Assembly (NCBI GenBank): GCA_002315385.1
Contig: DCHZ01000007.1
Span: 1 to 26,252, forward strand
Direction: 5' to 3'
DNA from: Firmicutes bacterium UBA1739
GTDB lineage: Bacteria > Bacillota > Clostridia > Peptostreptococcales > Anaerovoracaceae
DNA: 26,252 nucleotides
Both the position numbers and the translations under genes were made by a program. The notes beneath the pieces are model-generated. The model was not told the origin of the DNA, searched no databases, and saw nothing but the letters and a program-made list of their open reading frames with translations. The stretch's first letter is position 1; each line of letters opens with the position of its first letter. Below, in pieces: positions 8,916 to 15,783 of the stretch.

Positions 8916-8930
8916 ACTGTAACTTACAGT
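8916..8930 (-). promoter_or_regulatory. Perfect 15-bp palindrome over the carD transcription start
   Basis: ACTGTAA and TTACAGT flank a single central base, giving a perfect palindrome. It overlaps the last three bases of the carD -10 element and the expected start site, and ends directly next to the GGAGG ribosome binding site. That is the classic place for a repressor operator. As RNA it could instead form a small hairpin next to the ribosome binding site. I cannot assign a regulator. Confidence 0.6.
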
Positions 8931-8957
8931 ATACCCCTTTTTTTCAGCCAGTGTCAA
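8928..8957 (-). promoter_or_regulatory. Sigma-A promoter of carD overlapping the radA stop
   Basis: On the minus strand a perfect -35 TTGACA (8952-8957) is followed after 18 bp by TATACT (8928-8933). The TGA inside TTGACA is the radA stop codon, so the promoter starts within the upstream gene. It would give a leader of only about 20 nt ahead of carD. Confidence 0.7.
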
Positions 8958-10330
8958 TCCTGTAACGATAATTTAACAGCTTCCAGAATATCCCGGGCTC
9001 CTATTGCTTCGATTTTCCCCTTTTCATGCCATTTTTCACGGTTTTTCATAGGAAGCAGTATTCTACCGAAGCCCATTCTCTGTGCTTCTCCCGCAATTCT
9101 CTCAGGCCCGGGAATTCCCCTGAGTTCTCCGGTCAGTCCAAGCTCTCCGATTATTATCATGCCGGGATCCGCCACAGGTTTTCCTGTGGCTGCGGAAAGT
9201 ATTGCTATTGCCGCGGCAAGATCAATACCTGTTCCCTCCGGCTTTATACCTCCTGCCACATTGACATAAATATCACGGTTTGTGAAATTCAGTCCCAGCT
9301 TCTTTTCAAGAACTGCCACTATCATATTCAGTCTTCCCGAATCAAGACCTATGCTGCTCCTTCTTCCGAAAGATGCACCCGAGCCCGCCACCAGAGCCTG
9401 AACCTCCAGAATCAGAGGGCGGGAGCCTTCATAAACCGCGGTAGTCACGGCCCCCTCAACTCCTTTGGATGATTCTTCCAGAAGCGAGGATGATAAGTCC
9501 TCTATCTCCCGGAGTCCTTCCTGTGTCATCTGAAAAGCTCCTATTTCGCTGGTGTTGCCGAAACGGTTCTTATACGCACGCATTATACGAAATCCATGGT
9601 TTCTTTCTCCCGAAAAATTAAGTACTGTATCCACCAGATGTTCCACAATTTTCGGTCCCGCCAGGTCACCGCTTTTGTTTACATGTGCAACTATGAATGC
9701 CGCAATGCCTTTTGCTTTTGACACTCTCATTATCTCTGCGGCACATGCACGCACTTGTGAAACGCTCCCCGATGCGGAGGTCAGCCGGGATGAATACAGG
9801 GTCTGAACCGAGTCTATCACGAAAAACACAGGATTCCATTCCTCTATGGTTTCCAGTATCGTTTCAAGCTCATTTTCGGTAAAAACATAAAGCTCCTCCG
9901 CCAGTCCGCCGATTCTGTCCGCTCTTAATTTAATCTGTTCGGGAGATTCCTCTCCGCTGATATACAATACCTTCCCGTATTTTCTCGCTATATTTGCCGC
10001 AGTCTGAAGAAGAATAGTAGATTTTCCTATACCCGGTTCTCCCGAAATAAGTGTAAGTGAACCTTTTACAATTCCGCCTCCCAGAACCCGGTTCATTTCG
10101 GATACCCCCGTGTCCATTCTCGAATGTTCGAGCGAAGTTATTTCCGCTATTTTAGATGGCCCGGCCGCATGGCCGGATAATTTTCTCATAATTGATGCGG
10201 CAGCAGTCGTATCCGATACTTTTTCCTCGCGAAAGGTATTCCATGCACCGCAGATGCACTGTCCCAGCCACTTCGGGCTTTCATATCCGCATTCACTGCA
10301 CACAAACACAGTCTGAGGCTTTTTAGCCAT
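8954..10330 (-). CDS. radA: DNA repair ATPase RadA
   Basis: This 458-residue RecA-like protein acts in branch migration and processing of recombination intermediates. It has an N-terminal zinc finger (CSECGYESPKWLGQCICG), a Walker A motif GEPGIGKST, the RadA-specific KNRFG motif (YKNRFGNTSEIG), and a C-terminal Lon-protease-like domain with GLTGELRGIPG. I place the start at the ATG at 10330, because AGGTGAG lies just upstream, rather than at the in-frame GTG three codons earlier. It overlaps the clpC stop by 8 bp, so the two are translationally coupled. In Bacillus disA follows radA; here carD does. Confidence 0.97.
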   Translation of the reverse strand: MAKKPQTVFVCSECGYESPKWLGQCICGAWNTFREEKVSDTTAAASIMRKLSGHAAGPSKIAEITSLEHSRMDTGVSEMNRVLGGGIVKGSLTLISGEPGIGKSTILLQTAANIARKYGKVLYISGEESPEQIKLRADRIGGLAEELYVFTENELETILETIEEWNPVFFVIDSVQTLYSSRLTSASGSVSQVRACAAEIMRVSKAKGIAAFIVAHVNKSGDLAGPKIVEHLVDTVLNFSGERNHGFRIMRAYKNRFGNTSEIGAFQMTQEGLREIEDLSSSLLEESSKGVEGAVTTAVYEGSRPLILEVQALVAGSGASFGRRSSIGLDSGRLNMIVAVLEKKLGLNFTNRDIYVNVAGGIKPEGTGIDLAAAIAILSAATGKPVADPGMIIIGELGLTGELRGIPGPERIAGEAQRMGFGRILLPMKNREKWHEKGKIEAIGARDILEAVKLSLQD

Positions 10331-12758
10331 TGTACTCACCTGCTTTATTTATGACGATTTTATCGTCCTTTACATCAACCAGAGCTTCGTCCCCCGAGCT
10401 TAAGTCACCTTTAAGTATTGCCTCGGCAAATTTATCCTCAATAAGACGTGTAATAGTTCTTCTCAAAGGTCTTGCACCGAATTTCTCATCAAAGCCTTCT
10501 CTGAAAATCAGATCCTTAGCCTCTTCGGTTACTTCCAGCTTCATCTTTAGTTTCAGAGCTCTTTTTTTAAGGTCTTCGATCATCAGATCGATTATTGTCC
10601 TTATTTCCGGCTTTTCCAGACTGTGAAATACGATGACTTCATCCAGCCTGTTCAGAAACTCGGGTCTGAATGTCTTGCTGAGGCTTTCCAGGATGTTATC
10701 CTTCATTTTTTCGTAGGCATTCATCTTTTCGTCAAGGTCGTCTGCGGCAAATCCCATGGTTTTCTGCTTCTTTACAGTATGTGCACCTACATTCGAGGTC
10801 ATAATTATTACCGAATTTTTGAAATCCGCCATCTTGCCCTTGGAATCCGAAAGCATACCGTCCTCCAGAATCTGTAGAAGAATATTGAATACATCCGGAT
10901 GTGCTTTCTCGATTTCATCCAGCAGGATAATTGAATAAGGCTTCCTTCTGACCTTTTCGCAGAGCTGACCTCCTTCCTCATATCCAACATAACCCGGAGG
11001 CGATCCTATAATCTTGGATACCGAATGCTTCTCCATGTATTCTGACATATCAAGTCTGATAATGGCATTTTCATCTCCGAACAGGGCTTCCGCCAGAGCT
11101 TTGGACAGCTCGGTTTTTCCTACTCCCGTGGGTCCCAGGAAAAGGAATGAACCCACCGGACGTTTCGGATCTTTCAGACCTACCCTCGCCCTTCGAATCG
11201 CTCTGGAAATTGCCACTACAGGTTCCTCCTGACCTATTATTCGTTTTTTCAGAGTATTCTCTATACCCAGCAGCTTATCGGTTTCACTCTGATTGAGTTT
11301 TTCCACCGGTATCCCGGTCCAACCGGAAATGATTGAGGCGATATCATCCTCCGTAACCACAGCCTTATCCGCATATTGCTCTTCCATGCTTTCTTCGGCT
11401 TTTTTAATAAGCTCATCCAGCTCCTGCTCCCGGTCTCTCATCTTTGCCGCAGCCTCAAAATCCTGAGCTTTAATAGCATCCTCTTTGGAAGCGGTAACTT
11501 CTGTAAGCTCATCTTCCAGCTCAATCATCTCATCAGTCTTGGAATATGTTCTGAGTCGGATTCTTGCCGCAGCCTCGTCCATCAGATCGACAGCCTTATC
11601 CGGCAGAAATCTGTCCGGAATATATCTTGCTGACAGACTTACAGCGGAAAATATTGCCTTATCGCTTATTTTTACTTTGTGATGCTTTTCATACTCCTCT
11701 TTCAGTCCAATAAGAATTGCCACCGCATCATTCAGAGTAGGTTCATCCACCTGCACCTGCTGAAAACGTCTTTCCAATGCAGGATCTTTCTCGACCTTTT
11801 TACGATATTCGGTAAAAGTTGTTGCTCCTATAACCTGAACATCTCCTCTGCTGAGTGCCGGTTTAAGAATATTTGAAGCATCAATGGATCCCTCTCCTCC
11901 TCCGGCGCCGATTATTGTATGCATTTCATCTATAAACAGAATTGTTTTTCCGTCCTGTTTTACTTCATTAAGAGCCTGCTTCATCCTTTCCTCAAATTCA
12001 CCTCTGAACTTTGACCCTGCAAGTATCCCGGCCATATCCAGAGAAATCAGTTTTCTTCCTCTCAGATTATCCGGTACATCTCCGGAGCTGATTTTCTGCG
12101 CCAGTCCTTCCGCCACTGCGGTTTTTCCGACACCCGGTTCTCCCACAAGGCAGGGGTTGTTTTTCGTTCTTCTGCTGAGAATCTGAATGACTCTCTCAAT
12201 TTCTTTTTCTCTTCCCACTACGGGATCAAGCTTGCCGTTTTTCGCCTCTTCCGTAAGATCTGTTCCGTATTTAACCAGCATACTGCGGCTGTTTTCTTTG
12301 GCCTTTTTTTCATTCATTACGGCTTTTTGAGAAATCTCCGTGATATCTTTTTCCAGCTGGGGCAGATTAACACTCATGTCTTTCAGTATCTTTACGGCAA
12401 TTCCTTTGCCTTCCTTAATTATTCCCACCATCAGATGCTCAATTCCGATGGCATCTCTGTTCATCTGCTTGCATACCATATGGCTGATTTCGATAATCTG
12501 CATCGTTCTCTGGGAAAAACCCAGAAGCCTTGTAGCCGTTCCGCTCCCGTCTCCCACCAGCTCTATAATTTTGCTTTTTATTATTTCTGCTGTAATTCCC
12601 GCATTTTCAAAAGCTTCCGACAAAGGACTCTGCTGCCTGAGAATTCCCAGAAGCAGGTGTTCACTGCCTATCAGGCTGTGCCCCATGGACGCAGCTTCAC
12701 TTTGAGCTATCTCTATCGCACGCTTTGCTCCTTCAGTAAATTTTCCATAAACTTCCAT
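10323..12758 (-). CDS. clpC: ClpC AAA+ unfoldase of the ClpCP protease
   Basis: This 811-residue protein (B. subtilis ClpC has 810) unfolds substrates for ClpP. It has two N-terminal Clp repeats, with GSEHLLLG at 31-38 and GIEHLMVG at 105-112, and a first AAA+ domain with GEPGVGKT at 206-213. The UVR-containing middle domain (KAQDFEAAAKMRDRE) and a second AAA+ domain with GPTGVGKT and GSPPGYVGYEEGG follow. The KTMGF sequence fits the [LIV]GF-type ClpP-docking loop. E33 and E107 align with the B. subtilis ClpC glutamates implicated in phosphoarginine recognition, yet mcsA and mcsB are not next door. It starts 38 bp after ctsR behind AGGGAG. Confidence 0.98.
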   Translation of the reverse strand: MEVYGKFTEGAKRAIEIAQSEAASMGHSLIGSEHLLLGILRQQSPLSEAFENAGITAEIIKSKIIELVGDGSGTATRLLGFSQRTMQIIEISHMVCKQMNRDAIGIEHLMVGIIKEGKGIAVKILKDMSVNLPQLEKDITEISQKAVMNEKKAKENSRSMLVKYGTDLTEEAKNGKLDPVVGREKEIERVIQILSRRTKNNPCLVGEPGVGKTAVAEGLAQKISSGDVPDNLRGRKLISLDMAGILAGSKFRGEFEERMKQALNEVKQDGKTILFIDEMHTIIGAGGGEGSIDASNILKPALSRGDVQVIGATTFTEYRKKVEKDPALERRFQQVQVDEPTLNDAVAILIGLKEEYEKHHKVKISDKAIFSAVSLSARYIPDRFLPDKAVDLMDEAAARIRLRTYSKTDEMIELEDELTEVTASKEDAIKAQDFEAAAKMRDREQELDELIKKAEESMEEQYADKAVVTEDDIASIISGWTGIPVEKLNQSETDKLLGIENTLKKRIIGQEEPVVAISRAIRRARVGLKDPKRPVGSFLFLGPTGVGKTELSKALAEALFGDENAIIRLDMSEYMEKHSVSKIIGSPPGYVGYEEGGQLCEKVRRKPYSIILLDEIEKAHPDVFNILLQILEDGMLSDSKGKMADFKNSVIIMTSNVGAHTVKKQKTMGFAADDLDEKMNAYEKMKDNILESLSKTFRPEFLNRLDEVIVFHSLEKPEIRTIIDLMIEDLKKRALKLKMKLEVTEEAKDLIFREGFDEKFGARPLRRTITRLIEDKFAEAILKGDLSSGDEALVDVKDDKIVINKAGEYNG

Positions 12759-12796
12759 CTATTGTCTCCCTTTTCATCGTCATAATTCCGGTATTT

Positions 12797-13267
12797 CTAA
12801 TCACTCTCCGATGTTTCGCACACCGACAGCAGCATACCCTTTAACAGGCTCGCCCGAATGTCATTCTTCAGATTTACCGGTCCGGAAATCGAACGATCCG
12901 CTGTGGCGGCTTTTATCAGCCTTGCCTCTCTGGAGGTGATCATCTCTCTTTCGTAAATCAGTTCTGTAATCTGATCTGCCTTCAGTTTAGTTATGCTGTC
13001 TCCTATTTCTTTCAGAATGTTTGTAATGAAATTATCCCGGGTCATTTCAAGCCGGATAATTTTAATTGATCCGCCTCCGCCTCTCTGACTTTCTATCAGA
13101 TAACCCTTTTCCATCGAAAATCTCGTTGTCAGAACATAATTAATCTGAGACGGTGCACATTTAAAATATCCGGCCAGTTCATTTCTCTGAATTTCCACCG
13201 GATCTCCGACACTGTCTTCAAGGAGCTCTTTAATAAAAACTTCAATGAGGTCGCTCATCTTAGCCAT
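12797..13267 (-). CDS. ctsR: CtsR, repressor of class III heat-shock genes
   Basis: This 156-residue winged-helix repressor is close to the usual CtsR length. With the start at 13267, R62 and the RGGGG wing (62-66) fall at the same residue numbers as in B. subtilis, where R62 contacts DNA and the glycine wing (G64) senses temperature. I chose this ATG because AAAGGAGGGGGT lies directly upstream; a start 22 codons earlier would put the operator inside the coding region. A sigma-A promoter and CtsR-box lie upstream, so it should be autoregulated. The usual downstream partners mcsA and mcsB are missing, and clpC follows directly. Confidence 0.95.
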   Translation of the reverse strand: MAKMSDLIEVFIKELLEDSVGDPVEIQRNELAGYFKCAPSQINYVLTTRFSMEKGYLIESQRGGGGSIKIIRLEMTRDNFITNILKEIGDSITKLKADQITELIYEREMITSREARLIKAATADRSISGPVNLKNDIRASLLKGMLLSVCETSESD

Positions 13268-13285
13268 ATGACCCCCTCCTTTATT

Positions 13286-13302
13286 ATTGACTTTCTTTGA
13301 CT
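13286..13302 (-). promoter_or_regulatory. CtsR operator (heptad direct repeat)
   Basis: On the minus strand the site reads AGTCAAAGAAAGTCAAT. This fits the known CtsR-box (two RGTCAAA heptads separated by NAN) in 13 of 14 heptad positions. It lies immediately downstream of the ctsR -10 element, where bound repressor would block the polymerase. Confidence 0.88.
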
Positions 13303-13304
13303 TT

Positions 13305-13333
13305 ATTATATTCCCCTCTCCCGTATAAATCAA
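13305..13333 (-). promoter_or_regulatory. Sigma-A promoter of the ctsR-clpC operon
   Basis: A perfect -10 TATAAT (13305-13310) is preceded at 17 bp by TTGATT (13328-13333), four of six matches to the -35 consensus. The CtsR operator starts three bases downstream of the -10. The recognisable ISL3 remnant ends about 15 bp upstream of the -35, leaving the promoter intact. Confidence 0.8.
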
Positions 13334-13349
13334 GTGGAATAATTATGAA

Positions 13350-13649
13350 TATTAAAAACTCTACGAAGTAATGGATTCAAAAGATTTCACACCTGTGTTC
13401 AGACTTTCATAAAGTGGAATGCCGAAATACTGAATGCTTTTGACACCGGACTCACAAACGGATATACAGAAGGATGCAACAACAAGATAAAGGTAATTAA
13501 GAAAAACGCATATGGACTGAGGAATTTTGAAAGATTTAAAAGAAGAATCATGCATGTAATGGCATGAAAACGGAGAGCCGTTTAAAGCTCTCCGTTCGAG
13601 TCGAAAATATTTCGTTATTTTGTTCTACCCCAACATTTGACATAGAACC
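13350..13649 (+). pseudogene. ISL3-family transposase remnant with right end
   Basis: On the plus strand an open stretch to the TGA at 13565-13567 encodes the last ~60 residues of an ISL3-family transposase, including TNGYTEGCNNKIKVIKKNAY and RNFERFKRRIMHVMA, the very conserved C terminus of that family. A second piece (LYEVMDSKDF, from about 13359) sits in another frame just upstream, so at least one frameshift has occurred. Everything N-terminal, including the DDE core, is gone. Downstream are a 10-bp hairpin and a terminal sequence reading inward as GGTTCTATGTCAAATG, like ISL3 inverted-repeat ends. The left end is not visible. It fills most of the 399 bp between ctsR and the EF-G-like gene. 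Confidence 0.85.
13569..13596. terminator. 10-bp hairpin, probable terminator
   Basis: AACGGAGAGC and GCTCTCCGTT form a perfect 10-bp stem with an 8-nt loop, two bases after the transposase stop. On the minus strand it is followed by TTTTC when the closing AT pairs are counted, so it could also end the EF-G-like transcript. The T-tract is short on both strands, so strength is uncertain. Confidence 0.5.
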
Positions 13650-13666
13650 TTTTTATTTCTATAAAA

Positions 13667-15592
13667 TTATTCCTGTTCTGCCTGATATTCTTTGATAATC
13701 TTGTCAGCAAGATGTGCCGGAACTTCATCGTAACGTTCAAAGTTCATTACGAAGCTTCCTCTTGCCTGTGTCATTGATCTGAGAACGATTGCATAGTCGA
13801 AAAGTTCAGCCTGAGGAGCTTCTGCCATAAGCTTCTGTCCGCCTCCGGAGATAGGTTCCATACCGAGAATCTTTCCTCTTCTCTTGTTCATGTCGCCCAT
13901 AACGTCGCCCATGTAATCATCCGGAACTGTAATTTCAAGTTTCATTACAGGTTCGAGGAGACATGGTTTGGCTTCTACTATACCTTTCTTGAATGCGAGA
14001 GAAGCGGCAATCTTAAATGCCATTTCATTTGAGTCTACATCATGATATGAACCGTCATACAGTACAGCCTTGATATTTACTACTTTGCAGCCTGCGAGAG
14101 GGCCTTTCTGCATTGATTCAACGAGACCCTTTTCAATAGCCGGAACATAGTTCTTAGGAATTGATCCGCCGAAGAGTTCTTCGGAGAATTCGAATTCTTC
14201 CTGTGAAGGGCTGAATCTGATATGAACGTCACCGTACTGACCTGCGCCGCCGGACTGTTTTTTATGCTTACCCTGTACATCAGAGCTTCCTTTAATTGTT
14301 TCTCTGTAAGCGATTTTCTGAGGTACACTCTGAACTTCAACACCAAACTTATCCTTAAGCTTTGAAGTAACGATGCCGAGCTGGATTTCACCCTGACCGC
14401 CTAACAGTGTCTGTTTTGTTTCTACATTTCTTTCAAGTCTGAATGAAGGATCTTCCTCCATAAGCTTGTGGATACCTGTTCCTACCTTTTCATCTTCTCC
14501 CTTATTCTTAGGTTCGATGGCAATGTAAAGCGCAGGTGCAGGGAATTCAACGCCCGGAAGCTCGATAGCAGCCGATTTTTCGCTGAGAGTATCACCTGTC
14601 TGTGCATACTGCATTTTTGCTACGGCAACGATATCGCCGGCAACTGCCGAAGGGCAGTCTCCCTGAGTCTTTCCTCTGAGGTAGAACATTGAGCCGAGTT
14701 TTTCAGCCTTTTCAGCTCTTGCATTATATAATTCCATTCCTGTATTGAATTTACCGGAAATAATCTTAACCAGGTTGATCTTTCCGAGGAACGGGTCTGC
14801 GATTGTCTTGAATACGAATCCTACAGGCTTGCCGTTAGGATCTGATGCGATTTCCTTTCCATCAGTTGTAGTATAAGGAGCATGTGTACCTGCCTTTGGT
14901 ACAAACTTAACCAGTGCGTCAAGAACTTCCTTTATTCCTTCGCCCTTTACTGATGAGCATTTGAGTACAGGAACGATGTTTCCTGTTGAAAATCCGTTCA
15001 TTAAACCTTTATTGAATTCTTCTTCAGTGAATTCTTCACCGCCGAAGTACTTTTCCATGAGTTCTTCGTCTGTTTCCGCAATAGCTTCAATCAGAGCATC
15101 TTCATCATCCAGAGTAACAACGGATGTTCCGAATCTGTCTTTAAGCTCTTCAACCAATGCCTCTGCATCCACATTTTCCTTGTCTGTTTTTGAAAGAACA
15201 AACATCTTAGGCATATCGAAATGCTTACATGAATTCCATGCTTTTTCTGTTCCTACCTGGATACCGGAAGAAGCATCTACTAAGATAACAGCCGCATCTA
15301 CTGCTGCCATTGCTGAATTAACTTCACCTACAAAGTCGAAGAAACCCGGTGTGTCGATAAAATTAATCTTCACTTTATTATATTCAACCGGAACGATTGA
15401 TGCTGAAATCGAATAACCTTTTTCAATTTCCATTTTATCGTAGTCAGATACGGTATTTCCGTCTTCAACCTTTCCCAATCTGCTGATTACGCCTGTGGAA
15501 AGGAGTGCTGCTTCCAGAAAAGTGGTCTTTCCGCATCCGCCATGTCCCAAAAGTGCAACGTTTCTAATCGTTTCGCCATTATAGCCCTTCAT
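13667..15592 (-). CDS. EF-G-like translational GTPase (FusA2 type)
   Basis: This 641-residue protein has the EF-G domain order but is about 50 residues shorter than canonical EF-G. G1 is GHGGCGKTT (16-24) instead of the usual GHVDAGKTT. G3 is DTPGFFDF (80-87), with Phe where EF-G has the catalytic His. G4 is SKTD (134-137) where NKxD is expected. Domain IV (QSGGAGQYGDV) and the domain V end (RGSFVMNFERYDEVP) are recognisable. These traits place it in the EF-G-like paralogue group of Bacillota, not the housekeeping fusA; its cellular role is unclear. GGAGGAA precedes the start, and it has its own promoter. Confidence 0.92.
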   Translation of the reverse strand: MKGYNGETIRNVALLGHGGCGKTTFLEAALLSTGVISRLGKVEDGNTVSDYDKMEIEKGYSISASIVPVEYNKVKINFIDTPGFFDFVGEVNSAMAAVDAAVILVDASSGIQVGTEKAWNSCKHFDMPKMFVLSKTDKENVDAEALVEELKDRFGTSVVTLDDEDALIEAIAETDEELMEKYFGGEEFTEEEFNKGLMNGFSTGNIVPVLKCSSVKGEGIKEVLDALVKFVPKAGTHAPYTTTDGKEIASDPNGKPVGFVFKTIADPFLGKINLVKIISGKFNTGMELYNARAEKAEKLGSMFYLRGKTQGDCPSAVAGDIVAVAKMQYAQTGDTLSEKSAAIELPGVEFPAPALYIAIEPKNKGEDEKVGTGIHKLMEEDPSFRLERNVETKQTLLGGQGEIQLGIVTSKLKDKFGVEVQSVPQKIAYRETIKGSSDVQGKHKKQSGGAGQYGDVHIRFSPSQEEFEFSEELFGGSIPKNYVPAIEKGLVESMQKGPLAGCKVVNIKAVLYDGSYHDVDSNEMAFKIAASLAFKKGIVEAKPCLLEPVMKLEITVPDDYMGDVMGDMNKRRGKILGMEPISGGGQKLMAEAPQAELFDYAIVLRSMTQARGSFVMNFERYDEVPAHLADKIIKEYQAEQE

Positions 15593-15652
15593 TTTTAAGA
15601 TTCCTCCTGATATATATAATTTATTTTGTCCGTCCTAAGAGTACACTTACAT

Positions 15653-15681
15653 ATTATATCATTTTTTCTGAATAAGGTAAA
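15653..15681 (-). promoter_or_regulatory. Extended -10 promoter of the EF-G-like gene
   Basis: On the minus strand TATAAT (15653-15658) is preceded by TGA, giving an extended -10 (TGNTATAAT), and by TTTACC (15676-15681) at 17 bp, four of six -35 matches. It lies about 60 bp ahead of the start codon and just after the asnS terminator, so this gene is probably a separate transcription unit. Confidence 0.72.
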
Positions 15682-15714
15682 TAGTAAAATTCATGTGCTC
15701 ATAAAAAAGACTGT

Positions 15715-15763
15715 AAAAAAGGCACAATGCTCCCTGCTCCGGCGCAGCAGGGCACATCATGCC
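15715..15763 (-). terminator. Strong Rho-independent terminator after asnS
   Basis: On the minus strand an 18-position stem (17 pairs counting G-T wobbles, one mismatch) encloses a 7-nt GC-rich loop and is followed by six T residues. It lies 20 bp past the asnS stop and cleanly separates asnS from the EF-G-like gene. Confidence 0.9.
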
Positions 15764-15783
15764 GTACGTTATTAATATTCAGA

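Noticed and set aside
8903..8917. GTG start giving CarD five extra residues
   Set aside because: That GTG lies within the GGAGG ribosome binding site of the better-supported ATG.
9026..9472. Long plus-strand ORFs opposite radA, proS, clpC, EF-G-like and M20 genes
   Set aside because: All are mirror frames of well-supported minus-strand genes, with low-complexity Ser/Arg-rich translations and no ribosome binding sites.
10331..10339. GTG start giving RadA three extra residues
   Set aside because: The GTG is part of the AGGTGAG Shine-Dalgarno for the ATG at 10330.
13268..13333. N-terminal extension of CtsR by 22 codons
   Set aside because: It would translate through the CtsR operator and -10 box and bypass the strong Shine-Dalgarno ahead of the ATG at 13267.
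13361..13555. Minus-strand 64-residue ORF between ctsR and the EF-G-like gene
   Set aside because: It is the antisense of the ISL3 transposase remnant; the plus strand carries the recognisable protein.
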